Source: Astrothelium macrocarpum (lineage: Eukaryota; Ascomycota; Dothideomycetes; Trypetheliales; Trypetheliaceae). From it: 51,703 nucleotides of DNA. The stretch spans positions 1 through 51,703 of the forward strand of contig JAGEMR010000178.1 in NCBI GenBank assembly GCA_021030915.1, read 5' to 3'. The notes beneath the pieces were generated by a model. It was not told where the DNA came from. It did not search any database and was given only the letters and a program-made list of their open reading frames with translations. This document shows, piece after piece, positions 21,228-31,471 of this stretch (its first letter is position 1; each line of letters begins with the position of its first letter). The translations under genes were made by a program, and so were the position numbers.

Positions 21228-22963
21228 TCAAAGGCGTGGGATTAGTGAACCCCCCCGTTTCTGAATGTTTCCCTGCATCTTTTCGATGAAGAAGTCGTTT
21301 ATTACCGATGTGGTCAAGTCGACTACGCGGTCAATTTCCTCTCTGGTAACATCAAATGCTGGTGCTACCAAAATGTGATCACCGCTTTTCCCGTCCACCG
21401 ATCCAGTTCCTGGATACAGAGAAATATTGTATGGTTCTTCCATACCTAATTTCATTGGTCAGCTGCCAAATTATTTCTCAGCGTAAGTCCTAAATTCTTA
21501 CCCTTTTCATGAATGCCCATGGCAACCGCGTCTTCTGGGTCAAAGGGTTCCTTCGTCCTCTTGTCTTTGACAAATTCAATCTTCAGAGATCTGGTAAGCG
21601 TTATAATAATCAGTCTGATTTGTAGCAACTCACGCCCCAGAACAACCCTTTTCCTCTCACATTGCCAACATAGGGAAACTCTCCAAGCCTCTCTGTTAGT
21701 TTATGACCTAACAACTCGCCCATAATCTTCACGTTTTCAACCAAGTTCTTTTCCATGATTTCTTTCTGTACCTCTGCTGCTGTTCTACATGCTACTGGAT
21801 GGCCTTGGTACGTTTGGCCATGGCCAAAGGCGCCACTTCCCTCTTGTAGCACATTGACGACACGCTTGTTAACTAGCACTCCAGCAACAGGCACATAACC
21901 ACCCCCCAATGCTTTTCCGATGGTCTGTATATCAGGGATAACATCGATGTCAGGGTGCTGCCAGGCATGCAGCGAACCAATTCGACCCATACCCGACATG
22001 ACCTCGTCTAAGATCAGAAGGGCTCCGTGCTTGCGGCAAATACGCTCGATCGCTTTGAAGTAACCAGGGACTGGCGGCACACAGCCCAAGGCCTGGGCGA
22101 TTGTTAGCGAACCACCAAGGTGTCTCGGATCTAGGTAACCAGTCGAATGAGGGAATAGCCCTTACCGCGCCAACAACTGGCTCTGCAACAAACGCGCACA
22201 CCGTATCCCCGCCGACTCTATCGAACTCCCTATCCAGTTCTTCTGCCAGCCTTTGCGCATATTCACACTCTGCCTCCCCTTCCCGCATCCCCCGATACGC
22301 ATTGCACGCGCTCACGTGGCTAACCTGACCTTCTCCCACCAATAATGGCAGGAATTTCTCCCTCCGCCCGATATGTCCACCAACGCCCAGCGCGCCAAGG
22401 GTGTTCCCATGATAACTCTCCCGTCGCGCAATGAACCGCGTCCGCTGCGGCTGCGGAGTCGGCATCTCGAGGAAATACTGTCGCGCAAGCTTGAGCGCAG
22501 CTTCCATTGCCTCGCTGCCACTGCTCACGATGTATGCACGCGTCATCTGCGGCTCGACGCCTCCGCCTCCGTCACTGCCAACTCCATCGGCCTTGATGGA
22601 GGCAGATGTGGGGGGTGGGGTGATGCTTTCGCATAACAGTCGACACAGCTCCTCGCTCGCATCCGTGCTGAAGAACAGCGAGTGCGCATAGCTGATCGTG
22701 GCCATTTGGTCTGCGACTGCGCGCTGGATGCGCGGGTGGCCGTGACCGATACATGCCACGGCTGCGCCTCCAGTCGCATCAAGGATCTTGCGGCCGTCCG
22801 ATAAATGTAGGTACGAACCCTGGCCGCCAGTAACGGTAAGGGGGTCTTTGTGGAGGGAGCGGTGGAGGACAGCGGACGGTTGATGGTGCGACTTTGAGGA
22901 CAAGGACTGGGAAGTATCGGCGATGACGATGTTGCCGTCATTGAGGAGGGCGTGAGGGCTCAT
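21228..22963 (-). CDS. Class III (omega) aminotransferase, PLP-dependent
   Basis: Predicted 517-residue fold-type I aminotransferase, with exons 22963-22166, 22092-21634, 21580-21502 and 21445-21228. Family motifs appear in order: GGAAVACIGHGHPRI, SSGSEAMEAALKLAR (phosphate binding), SYHGNTLGALG, VAEPVVGAALGCVPP across intron 1, LILDEVMSGMGR (the Asp contacts the PLP ring nitrogen) and TIGKALGGGYVPVAG, whose Lys326 would form the Schiff base. The fungal relatives with GHGQTYQGHPVACR and GKGLFWGIEFVKDK are uncharacterised omega-transaminases. The amino donor is unknown. Intron 2 uses a GAAG acceptor that restores the conserved WGIEF reading. A Gly/Ser-rich loop near residues 130-140 makes it longer than the usual 450 residues. 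Confidence 0.88.
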
Positions 22964-25454
22964 GGTGGAATAGACTGACTTCTTGTTGGTTGTGAAGTCA
23001 GGTTGCGGGCAAATTAAACGGGTAGATTGTATGATATGGAGTAGAAGTTGAAGGCCGTCTAATTGGAGACTCGGATGAGACGCAACTGTATTTAGGCAAT
23101 GCTGGGTTCTCTCACGCCTTCATAAGTACGTGCAAGTGAAAGTTAACCTGAGTCATTGTCAAATATCATTTCGTCACAGACAATAACAATGTTGTGAAGT
23201 TTGAGTTCCGGTCACGGAAAATAGGATCCCTAACCTACCCAGGTTTGACTAGAGCGACATTCCCCTCGCGATTGCATATGAGGCATGCAAGATGACCTGT
23301 TTTCTCTCTACGCTACTAGCTCAACCCGATATCGCAACAAGTCGTGGTAAAAATTTCCCGAACCAACTGTTGAATTGCGTGTTCAACCAACTTTTTGACC
23401 ACGGACGACTCCAAACTCGGGCCGCAACGATGCCTGCAACCCGAACAAGGTCAGCTATATTGGCAATTCTGAGCGTGTAACTCGGCATGCCGACGTGTTG
23501 CATATCGGATAAAGCTAAATGTCTCCGAAAGATTTAGTGCCAAAGATAGCGAGCTGTTATTGGACGCATGAGATGCGGGCAGAGCTGACTGGCTGTGAAA
23601 AAAATGATAATGATAATGACTTAAATGTAGTCAGTGCGAAGACTAAAGAAAGACAATACCACCAATCACCTGTGTGGTTTAAAGATGAGGCAGACGCATA
23701 CTTCTCCGATAATGTGATGACGCGAAGGCGGATGAGGTCATTTTCAAAAACCATTGCGCTTTCATGAATATCTGAAGTTAGTTCTTGTGCATGAAAAGGA
23801 CTGTAGCTACTTCAAAACGAAAGCACTCTGATTACCTCAATCGAACGAATTTTTTAGGTCGGTTGGCCGGAATCTGTCAGAAAATATGATTGACCAATGA
23901 AAAGACTATTGAGAATCTCCTCGATCTCCGACCCGTTGCAGTTTCCTCGTGTTAGGTACGTTGCAGAAATCTCACCTGGCAATATTTCTTTTGCTTTTAG
24001 GCGAAATGATCCCTAGCAATAGATAACTACTTCCTTCCATGGCCGACACTCAATTGGCACATTTCTTCACTTTTCCAATTTTTTACTCTTTTCAATAGCA
24101 AGGCCTCAGTTTTGGTCGCAGATTGTTTTTGCTGAATGTCCAGATGATAGCAACGGAGGGCGGCAAGGATATCGAACAGAATGGGCCGACAGTTCTGTCG
24201 AGGAGGAGCAATGTCAAATTGCAACAATGACTAGCATCCCGATCCTCCGCCGGTGCAGTACAGGATGCGGAAATGACTGTTCAATTTGATCTCATGTGCA
24301 AAACCAAAATGCTGCTCTAAGATGTGATCTTGGGAAACACTCGAACATACTTGCAGTCTTGGGAATCACCCAACTTTCTTACTATCAAAGCACGTCAATT
24401 ATAAGACGTGCTCATGCCAGCAAGGTGTCGTTGCACGAGAGGCTGTGTGGTCAGCGTATTCTTTGTATGTAAGATCTCTGCCTTGGCAGAGCTATAACCC
24501 AGCAGAGCCACGTACGAATGAAGAAGGAGACTTAGAACCGCAGATAAGGTTTTGGGTACGAGAATGGAGACGCAATGCACCAGTGGATCACGCTGGAATT
24601 CATGGATGCAAAGGAGTGGCCTAAAAGATCCAGACTCTGAAGCGACGTAGCCTACAAAGGTAGGCAAGAGTATTTTAGATAATCGAGGTACAGACGCAGC
24701 CATACCAAAACGACGGGACTTGCTCCCCTGCATCGCGAACAGGTCTGAGATCTTCATAGTTACCCACCATCTGCTCCATTAACGATCGCACCTAATGGTC
24801 ATCCTCCGTGCTTGCATGAGAAACGTGCCATCTGTCATAGGTTCGGTATATGTTCCGAGAGGTTCTCTTTACGAGGAGACCGTTTCAAACCATGGTCGCT
24901 CAGCTTATTTATTTTCCTCATACACGAATCGAGAGTCGTTGGTCGCTGCAACTCAGAAGAACAATGAAAGTCTGGACTCAATACTATCGTCTAGGGTCTT
25001 TGTCAAAGTTATTTGGAATTTGACACCTGGAAATTAAGATAAAGCAAGAATCCTTGTCATGAGGCATAAGCAGATAGTAATATCGAACTGCACAATGTCG
25101 TGCTGGAAGACGATCGGTGCCTCTTAGGGGTTATATTGGGTGTCCCGAGGATATGGAAGCAGTCAGGGTGGTAAAGGCTGAAGATGTTGTCCCGGATAAG
25201 ATCGTTAGACAGGGGGCGGCAATCGGATACACCAAAAAACCTCCGCTACGTCACGCACAAAATACAATGGCTTCTTGAGCTTCCCATATTGGCCTACCGT
25301 TCTTCATCCACGCTCACATGCTCTATAACTTTCGGCAAGGCATCTTGTCTCGTTATCCGGATGATTCATTACACTAAGATTCTCAACCCCCTGCAATAAT
25401 CTACACCTCCCTGATTGAGTTTGTACCTACCAACCCACGACTTCTCCAGCAACC
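22964..25454. other. 2.5-kb gene-poor region
   Basis: Separates the divergent aminotransferase and SEC65 genes. One ATG-initiated open frame (24395-24757, minus, 120 codons) exists but has no motif, signal peptide or protein-like bias that I can defend. Nothing else was found. It is mildly AT-rich in places but without the stop-rich transposon signatures of the window edges. Confidence 0.45.
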
Positions 25455-26213
25455 ATGGCGCATCACGCGCGCATCGAAGAGCTCTCTGACAGCGACCCCT
25501 CGGACATGGACCCTACCGAATTCGATCCCACCCCTCAGACCTCTCTCCCCACCCGTCCCGCCGCCGCATCCTCCTCCCTCATGAACCCCTCCGCCATCCC
25601 CTCCACACAACCACGCGGCAACGCGCCTCCCACAGACGCCTCCCAAATCAAGCACTACCACTGCCTCTACCCCATCTACTTCGACGCCTCACGCACCCGC
25701 ACCGAAGGCCGACGCGTCTCCAGCTCCCTCGCAGTCCGCGACCCGCTCGCCCGCACGCTCGCCGACGCGACCGCCTCGCTTGGGCTCCGCACCGTCTTCG
25801 AGCCGGGCAAGACGCACCCGAAGGACTGGGCGAACCCGGGCCGCGTGCGCATCCTGCTCTCGGAACAAGCCACGCCCGGCAGAGTGCGGAACAAGCACCA
25901 CCTGTACGGGCTGGTGGCGCGGTATCTGGGGGCGCACGCGACGACGGCCGACGCGCCGCTGCGGGTGCGCGTGCCCGGGCTGGCGGTGCCGGAGGAGGGC
26001 GGGAAGGCGCCGACGGGCGTGGGGACGCCGCGGGGGTGGAAGGTGGGCGACGTGCTGCCGATGCACAGTGCGGCGGTGGGAGGCGGCGGGGTGAGTGAGA
26101 ATATGCTGAGGGATATGATGGCGGAGATGAAGGGGGAGCGGAAGCCGAGTGAGCTGGAGGCGGAGGGGGCGGGGAAGAAGAAGAAGGATAAGAAGGGGAA
26201 GGGGAAGGGGTGA
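25455..26213 (+). CDS. sec65: Signal recognition particle subunit Sec65 (SRP19 family)
   Basis: Intronless 252-residue RNA-binding subunit of the signal recognition particle. It binds helices 6 and 8 of SRP RNA and promotes loading of SRP54 (known family role). An acidic, Pro/Ser-rich extension (residues 1-65) precedes the SRP19 fold, which starts at HYHCLYPIYFDASRTRTEGR (about 68-87) and continues with GKTHPKDWANPGRVRILL and NKHHLYGLVARYL. The C-terminus is a Lys-rich tail (GKKKKDKKGKGKG), usual in fungal members. The coding strand is very GC-rich. The start ATG at 25455 has a favourable context (ACCATGG). Confidence 0.92.
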   Translation: MAHHARIEELSDSDPSDMDPTEFDPTPQTSLPTRPAAASSSLMNPSAIPSTQPRGNAPPTDASQIKHYHCLYPIYFDASRTRTEGRRVSSSLAVRDPLARTLADATASLGLRTVFEPGKTHPKDWANPGRVRILLSEQATPGRVRNKHHLYGLVARYLGAHATTADAPLRVRVPGLAVPEEGGKAPTGVGTPRGWKVGDVLPMHSAAVGGGGVSENMLRDMMAEMKGERKPSELEAEGAGKKKKDKKGKGKG

Positions 26214-26583
26214 AGTGAGAGGCGTGGGTGGTTGAGGGTACGATGGTGCCTGTTGTGGGTCTAATTGAGGGTTGATGGATTGTTAGGCTGTTCCATAATG
26301 ATACGGGACACTACGGTGGTCACGATGTGGATACCAGAGGTTGTCCGGTCAGTAGCTGCGTTGCATTGAGGCTGTGCGGTGGTCTCGGCGCTCTGCTTTA
26401 CGCTCTAGTCCCTCGATTGATGGCACATCGGAGTCCTAGATAGCTTTTGTCCAGCATAAGTTGTGTGCAAAAGATCCTTGAGACTAATGATGATTAGAAT
26501 ATTGTCTAATCCTAGAACTACGTCTCTACTTGCGAAGCTCTTGACGTGTCCCGTTGTATCGACGCGTCATGATACAGGCTAGT
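26214..26583. other. Intergenic region
   Basis: About 370 bp downstream of SEC65. It should contain the SEC65 3' UTR, and no gene is seen. Confidence 0.4.
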
Positions 26584-26856
26584 TCAATCCAGCCACGCAA
26601 CTTCAACTACATGTCTCCATCTCAATTGATTCAGAATGGGGATGTCACGTCCGTGCAGGTTTTGTGAAAGGAGTTCGATAGAAACATGGACTGCAACAGG
26701 GGCATCTCGTAGGATTGTGGCAAACGCCGCACCCGCCCCACAACGGTAGGGCTTGTGCTTTTGAAGGATTTTTAATTTTTGGTTAGGTAGTGTTGGATCC
26801 GCAGGTGCGACACTACCAAGTTTGACGAAAGGATTTCCTTCAGTAGGAATGACCAT
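26584..26856 (-). CDS. Small hypothetical protein, 90 residues
   Basis: ATG-initiated open frame with protein-like composition and few low-complexity runs: MVIPTEGNPFVKLG at the start, then KPYRCGAGAAFATILRDAPV and HVVEVAWLD at the end. No signal peptide or membrane segment is evident. A TGA lies a few codons upstream in the same frame, so the ATG is a genuine frame opening, and no intron is needed. I do not recognise the family. It may be a short gene or a truncated remnant of a larger enzyme. Confidence 0.35.
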   Translation of the reverse strand: MVIPTEGNPFVKLGSVAPADPTLPNQKLKILQKHKPYRCGAGAAFATILRDAPVAVHVSIELLSQNLHGRDIPILNQLRWRHVVEVAWLD

Positions 26857-27364
26857 GCAAAATCAATCGTGTAGTTACCGCTGATCCGAGACTTGGTTTA
26901 GCAACCCTTTGGACCGACATCAAGAGGCTAGAAGACATTTCGTTTTAATGCGACACTATTGGGTGTTCGACTGAGTGGCAACAAATGCTTCATGTCACAA
27001 CAGGAAACCCGTCAACTGGAGGATTGCGCATGATCAGTGGCCACTGAATAGGATTTCTTGGCATACTAGAAACTATGTACTAGGGAACAAATGCATCAAA
27101 GATGCAGAGACATAGAAAGAGATTCCAAGCAAATCTAGCAACTAGAGATGATAGGCAAGGAAAAAGGTATTTGAAAGGTCGTGAGACGAGATCAGGGGAG
27201 CAGGGATCGGGAAAGAAACACCCGCACTGCTCCACCAGCCTCCAGGTTCATCCACATTCAACCCTCTTGGCGATATCGACAGAGAAACATCTTATGAAAA
27301 CCCCGCTAACCCATGCAAACCCTTGAAAAGAATCATTGGCAGTGACGCGCGTGCAACAATCCAT
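26857..27364. other. Intergenic region downstream of the protease
   Basis: About 500 bp. It holds the probable 3' UTR of the aspartic protease, and no gene is seen. Confidence 0.4.
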
Positions 27365-28899
27365 CTAAGATTGCTGGGCGAAGCCAATCTGAGGTCCAGT
27401 GGAGTCGAAGACGACATACTGGCTCTTGAGGAAGATGTCGCCAAGGATGCTGAAGCCAATGCCGGTGTTGCTCTGGATACCACCGAAGCAAGTGCCATCA
27501 CCGTTGGGAGCGTAGTTGATGTCGGCACCTGGGACAGTGTGGATAACACCACCAATCTCAACACCAAAGTCAGGGAGGTCAGCGTCGCAAGGGAAAGAGT
27601 AGCCACCGGCGGATTCGCTGTTCTCGGCACCGCTGACCTGCTTGTAGTAGGCAGTGACGATGTTGCTGTTGATGTAGAGGAGAGTGGTACCGGTGTCGGC
27701 AATGGCGTCAATGCTGGCACTCTTGGTAGAGCCACCGCCAACAGAGTAACCGTTAGCAGAGAACTCCCAGAAACCTTGAGAGGTGTCAACGTCGACGTAG
27801 GTGATGCTACCAGTGTATGCAGCAGTGTCGATGTAGCCGAAGGTGAAGATACCAGGAGCACCCTTCTTCAAGTCGGCAGTGAAGAGAGGGCTAGCCAAAG
27901 TAGACTTGACGGTGTCGAAGAAGGTGGTTGCCTGGTTCGGTGTGACAGTGTTGATGCTGCTGAAAGCAAGACCAAGGAGACCATCGCTGTCGGTATCTTC
28001 TTGGAATGAAGAAGAAATCGAAGTAGCAGCTTCGACGGCCTGAGAGGTTGCAGTCACACCACCAACCACAACGGTGTCGGCATACACGTTGCCTGCCGCA
28101 CCAGAGCCATCACCGTAAGTGATGCTCCATGACTCACCCTGCTCTTCCTTGGAGGACGAGGTCGTGTAAATGGAGTGACCGCTTTGCTCAGACTTGGGTA
28201 GTTCAGAAGAGAAAACCCATCTGGAAAATTTACATTAGCTTTCCAGTTTTTTTTCCAAACATGGCGCGATTAATTTGTGAGAAGAAATTTCCGTCAAGGG
28301 CAGTGTCAAGGATTGATGGCATTGGAGGTAAGTGGCTGTATCAGATGGAATTGCAGGGTTCCGGGACGAAGCGCAGCGGCATGAACCATGCGCGATCCTC
28401 CACACAACCCCCACAACAAAATCGCGCACCCCATAACAATTCGGAAGAGCCACCAATCATGCGTCATTTTTGCATGAACTTTGTAAACATGAAACGATGC
28501 CTGCCAACCAAAGACAATTCACAGGGCAGCTTGGATTGAGTTTGCGTAGTGATCTTCAAATAGAAATCCAAATACTTACAGATCAGCGGAACCAGTGTCG
28601 AAGTCCAAGTTGAGAGTGTCACTGCCGACAGTGACGGGAGTGAGATACTCAGCATCGTTGGCCTCAGGAGTGGTAGTAACGGTACCAGACTGGGCTGCAG
28701 CAGCTTTCTCGACCGCAGATGGGACGGTCTTGTTGAACTTGAGGAAGGTCTTCCTCACTTCTTGAGCACCATTTCGGGAGATTGTCCTGCCGGTTGCAAC
28801 CTGCTCAATCTTGAATTGAGAGCGAGGGGAAATGTGGGGAGCAGCGGCAGCGACGTTGACGAGAGCCGCAGCGGCGGCAACTGAAGTGGCGAAATGCAT
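27365..28899 (-). CDS. Secreted pepsin-like aspartic protease (A1 family)
   Basis: Predicted 391-residue preproenzyme with exons 28899-28580 and 28220-27365. An Ala-rich signal peptide (residues 1 to about 20) is followed by a propeptide to about residue 80 and the mature protease. Both catalytic Asp motifs are present: DFDTGSADLWVFSSELP (DTGS, 101-104) and AIADTGTTLLYINS (DTGT, 282-285). The flap is WSITYGDGSGAAG with its Tyr, and the C-terminus GDIFLKSQYVVFDSTGPQIGFA is canonical for penicillopepsin/endothiapepsin relatives. The enzyme would act outside the cell at acid pH. The single intron lies just after the first active-site motif and is 359 nt long, far longer than the others in this window. 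A TATAAGAG box lies about 130 bp upstream of the start. Confidence 0.93.
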
Positions 28900-31471
28900 C
28901 TTGAAAGTAAATGTGCTCTGAGGCTCTTGAGAAAAGAGAAGCAAGTGAGGAAGCAGCTGAAGCAAGCTCTTGATGGTACTTGTGAAGCTTGAAGCTGGAT
29001 GAGGAATTCAGAAGCACGACGGCAGCCGCCCTCTTATAGTGAATGTGAAGCCTGTCAAACCCACCCCCAATATCTACAATACAGAAATGATGGTAGCCAA
29101 GAAGATGCAATCAAAACTTACTCCGCCACTTAGAGCAGAGGGTCGGCCGAGCGCTCCCTTGCCACCCTGGCACGGCGATTCCATCACCAAAGCATTGGGT
29201 GACTGCACGATTCGAAAAGGTGACGATCCTCAAAGATACCTTCTGCATCAGGCGCGTCCGTCCCTGCAGACGGAAGGAAGCCATACACCCATGGACGCCG
29301 AATGCTTTGACCCCACAGGATGCGCCGCATATGGGGCAAGGCGCTGCAGGGCCGCCAGTAACACCCGCCTTATCTTGCTATACCGTAGATCGCAGATGAA
29401 GGGATGCTCTGCGTTTGGCCATCCCGTTAGCGAACGTTTCTAGAAGGTAATAGGACCGCCCAAGAAGGCACGTATCACAGTACCAAGACCCATGATGGCG
29501 TGCCGAATGCAATATCTTTGTTCCGTCTGATTCGCTCTTTTAGAACCGCCGTAGAAATGAAAGGGAGGTAAGTGCTCCGAACTAAGCATGATTCAGGGTG
29601 TCTGCAGAGCACACCATTTGTCGCGTTAAAGTGAGCGAATTAGGACGTGTGCTCTGCTTCGACCAGATTGAGACCTTTCCTTTTGCGCACTGGGGCGTCT
29701 TTGAGACGTCGATCCACTGCGGGTGGCTAAGCAGCCACAACCGGAGAGGCATAAAGCAGGCTACAGGGGCCGAGCTTTGGGCCTCATTCGTCACGCGCTG
29801 TCATGACGAGCTTCTACCGTTCGCTGTCACGATATGTACTTCCAACAGTCTCTCGGTCCTGAAAGGATCTCATTGTTTCTCGGCATAACAAGCGAGTGGA
29901 GGCGACCAACGGACCGATCAATTTGCGCGCTGATCGCCTATCTCTAAATGGTGGAGGAGAATGAGTGCCACACTATGCAGCAAACATGTTCCTCTGATTG
30001 CAAGTCAGTCTCAAACCCTGATGTCAAAGCGACACTAGCGGCCAGCGCATCCAATTCCACCGGTAATGCAAGCACCGCAAGTGCAATGACGAGGATTGGA
30101 TGGTAAGCAACCCACGAATAAAGCTGCAGCACCTTGTTTCGGAATTGGCGCGGATGGATGCGGTGGACCACCATCCCCAGTCATACAGATGAACCGGACG
30201 AGCTCTGAGCTCAAACAAGTGATTCCATTCCATTTCCATGGCGTTCGGTGGCCATGAGTACGCTGTGGGAAATTGTGAAACACTGCTAGCCTCCCAGTGG
30301 CATGATAGAACTGCGCCAGTAAGACCCCACAAATGGCCGTTTACTGTGGGACATTTGGCGCACTTCCTTGGTACTGAGGATCGGTCTAACAGTACCGGAG
30401 GTAAGCGTTGGGGGAACTCCTATTCGAGTGACCGGCATTTGCATCCAGGATATTCCTTGTCAAAAAAAAAGTGCAGGGCACAATAGGACGAAGAAGTGAA
30501 GTTTGGGGTAAATTGCAAGATGATTCGTTCATCGGACGTCTACCTTCCCACAACAGTTAGCGGATTGCTGAGAAAAGAGAGACAACAAGACAAGCTATCT
30601 TGCGGACGATCGCCGGCGCCGGTAAGCAAATCACCACATCATTGCAAATCGTTAAGATAGGCCTAGGTACTCCGTACAGTGCCAAGAACCTACTTAAGGT
30701 GTGCTTTGTCACATGAATTTCTCAACACTTCCCGCTACTGCCGCTGAGAGAGCCGAACCCTCATGCATAGGGTCTTGTAGTGAATTGTAAATGAATGCGA
30801 AGACGTCATATCACGACCGAAGCGCTCGTTTGTTAGACGACAAGGTTGCGCTGCGAATACGGACAATGCAAGATAGGAGAATCCTGACGCCACCTCTCGC
30901 GAGATCTGAGCGCAAAAGCTCGAGCTCACGAGAATTTGCGATATCTCGTGCACATGATAACATTTGTTCTGTCTGTGCCTTGATCCGTGGGGAGAGGTGC
31001 TCGCAGAAGGCTGAGCGCAGCGCACGTGCCGGATAGAGGCGTTCAAGTGCGCAATGACAGTGCTCCACAAGCGAATTACGCGCATGGACTGCTTGGCCAA
31101 GGTACTTTGTTCCAACCATGGCAAACCCAAAATGGAAGCTAAAACAGCTATCGCAAAAGTGCACAGAGATACGCTCTTGCAGACACGAGCACTAGGTGTG
31201 CTATTGGCGCAGGGCTCTCTGAGTAGTCACTGGCTTATTACATCCAAAGCTAGTCAATCGTGGGGAATTCTTGTAAGCTTCTGTCATCCTTCTAGCGCAC
31301 CGTTCCTAAATGGCTGCAGATGCAAAATCGGAATGGCGACATATGGTACGAGAATTGGCTGCTGGTGAACAGATTCAATTGCCAAATACAGTAAGAGGGG
31401 AGAGCCTCGTGTGGGGGTATTCAAAATCTTGGGGTAAGCAAGCATAGCAATTAGTTAACCAGCTTCCTGCA
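28900..31471. other. 2.6-kb gene-poor region
   Basis: Between the protease start and the DBP6 3' end. It contains the protease promoter. Short open frames on both strands show no motifs, consistent codon bias or usable splice structure. Confidence 0.45.
29031..29038 (-). promoter_or_regulatory. TATA-like box of the aspartic protease gene
   Basis: TATAAGAG on the minus strand, about 132 bp upstream of the protease ATG. This is a plausible position for a highly expressed secreted enzyme, but the assignment is by position and sequence only. Confidence 0.3.

Noticed and set aside
24395..24757. 120-codon ATG-initiated ORF on the minus strand in the gene-poor region
   Set aside because: No motif, no clear signal peptide, mixed composition, and no supporting splice or neighbour context. 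Open frames of this length occur by chance here.
25676..26094. Arg/Pro-rich frames on both strands over SEC65
   Set aside because: Shadows of the GC-rich SEC65 coding sequence, with no independent evidence.
27292..28009. Long Val/Thr/Ser-rich frames overlapping the aspartic protease
   Set aside because: The other frame on the minus strand encodes the complete A1 protease with both active sites; these are shadows.
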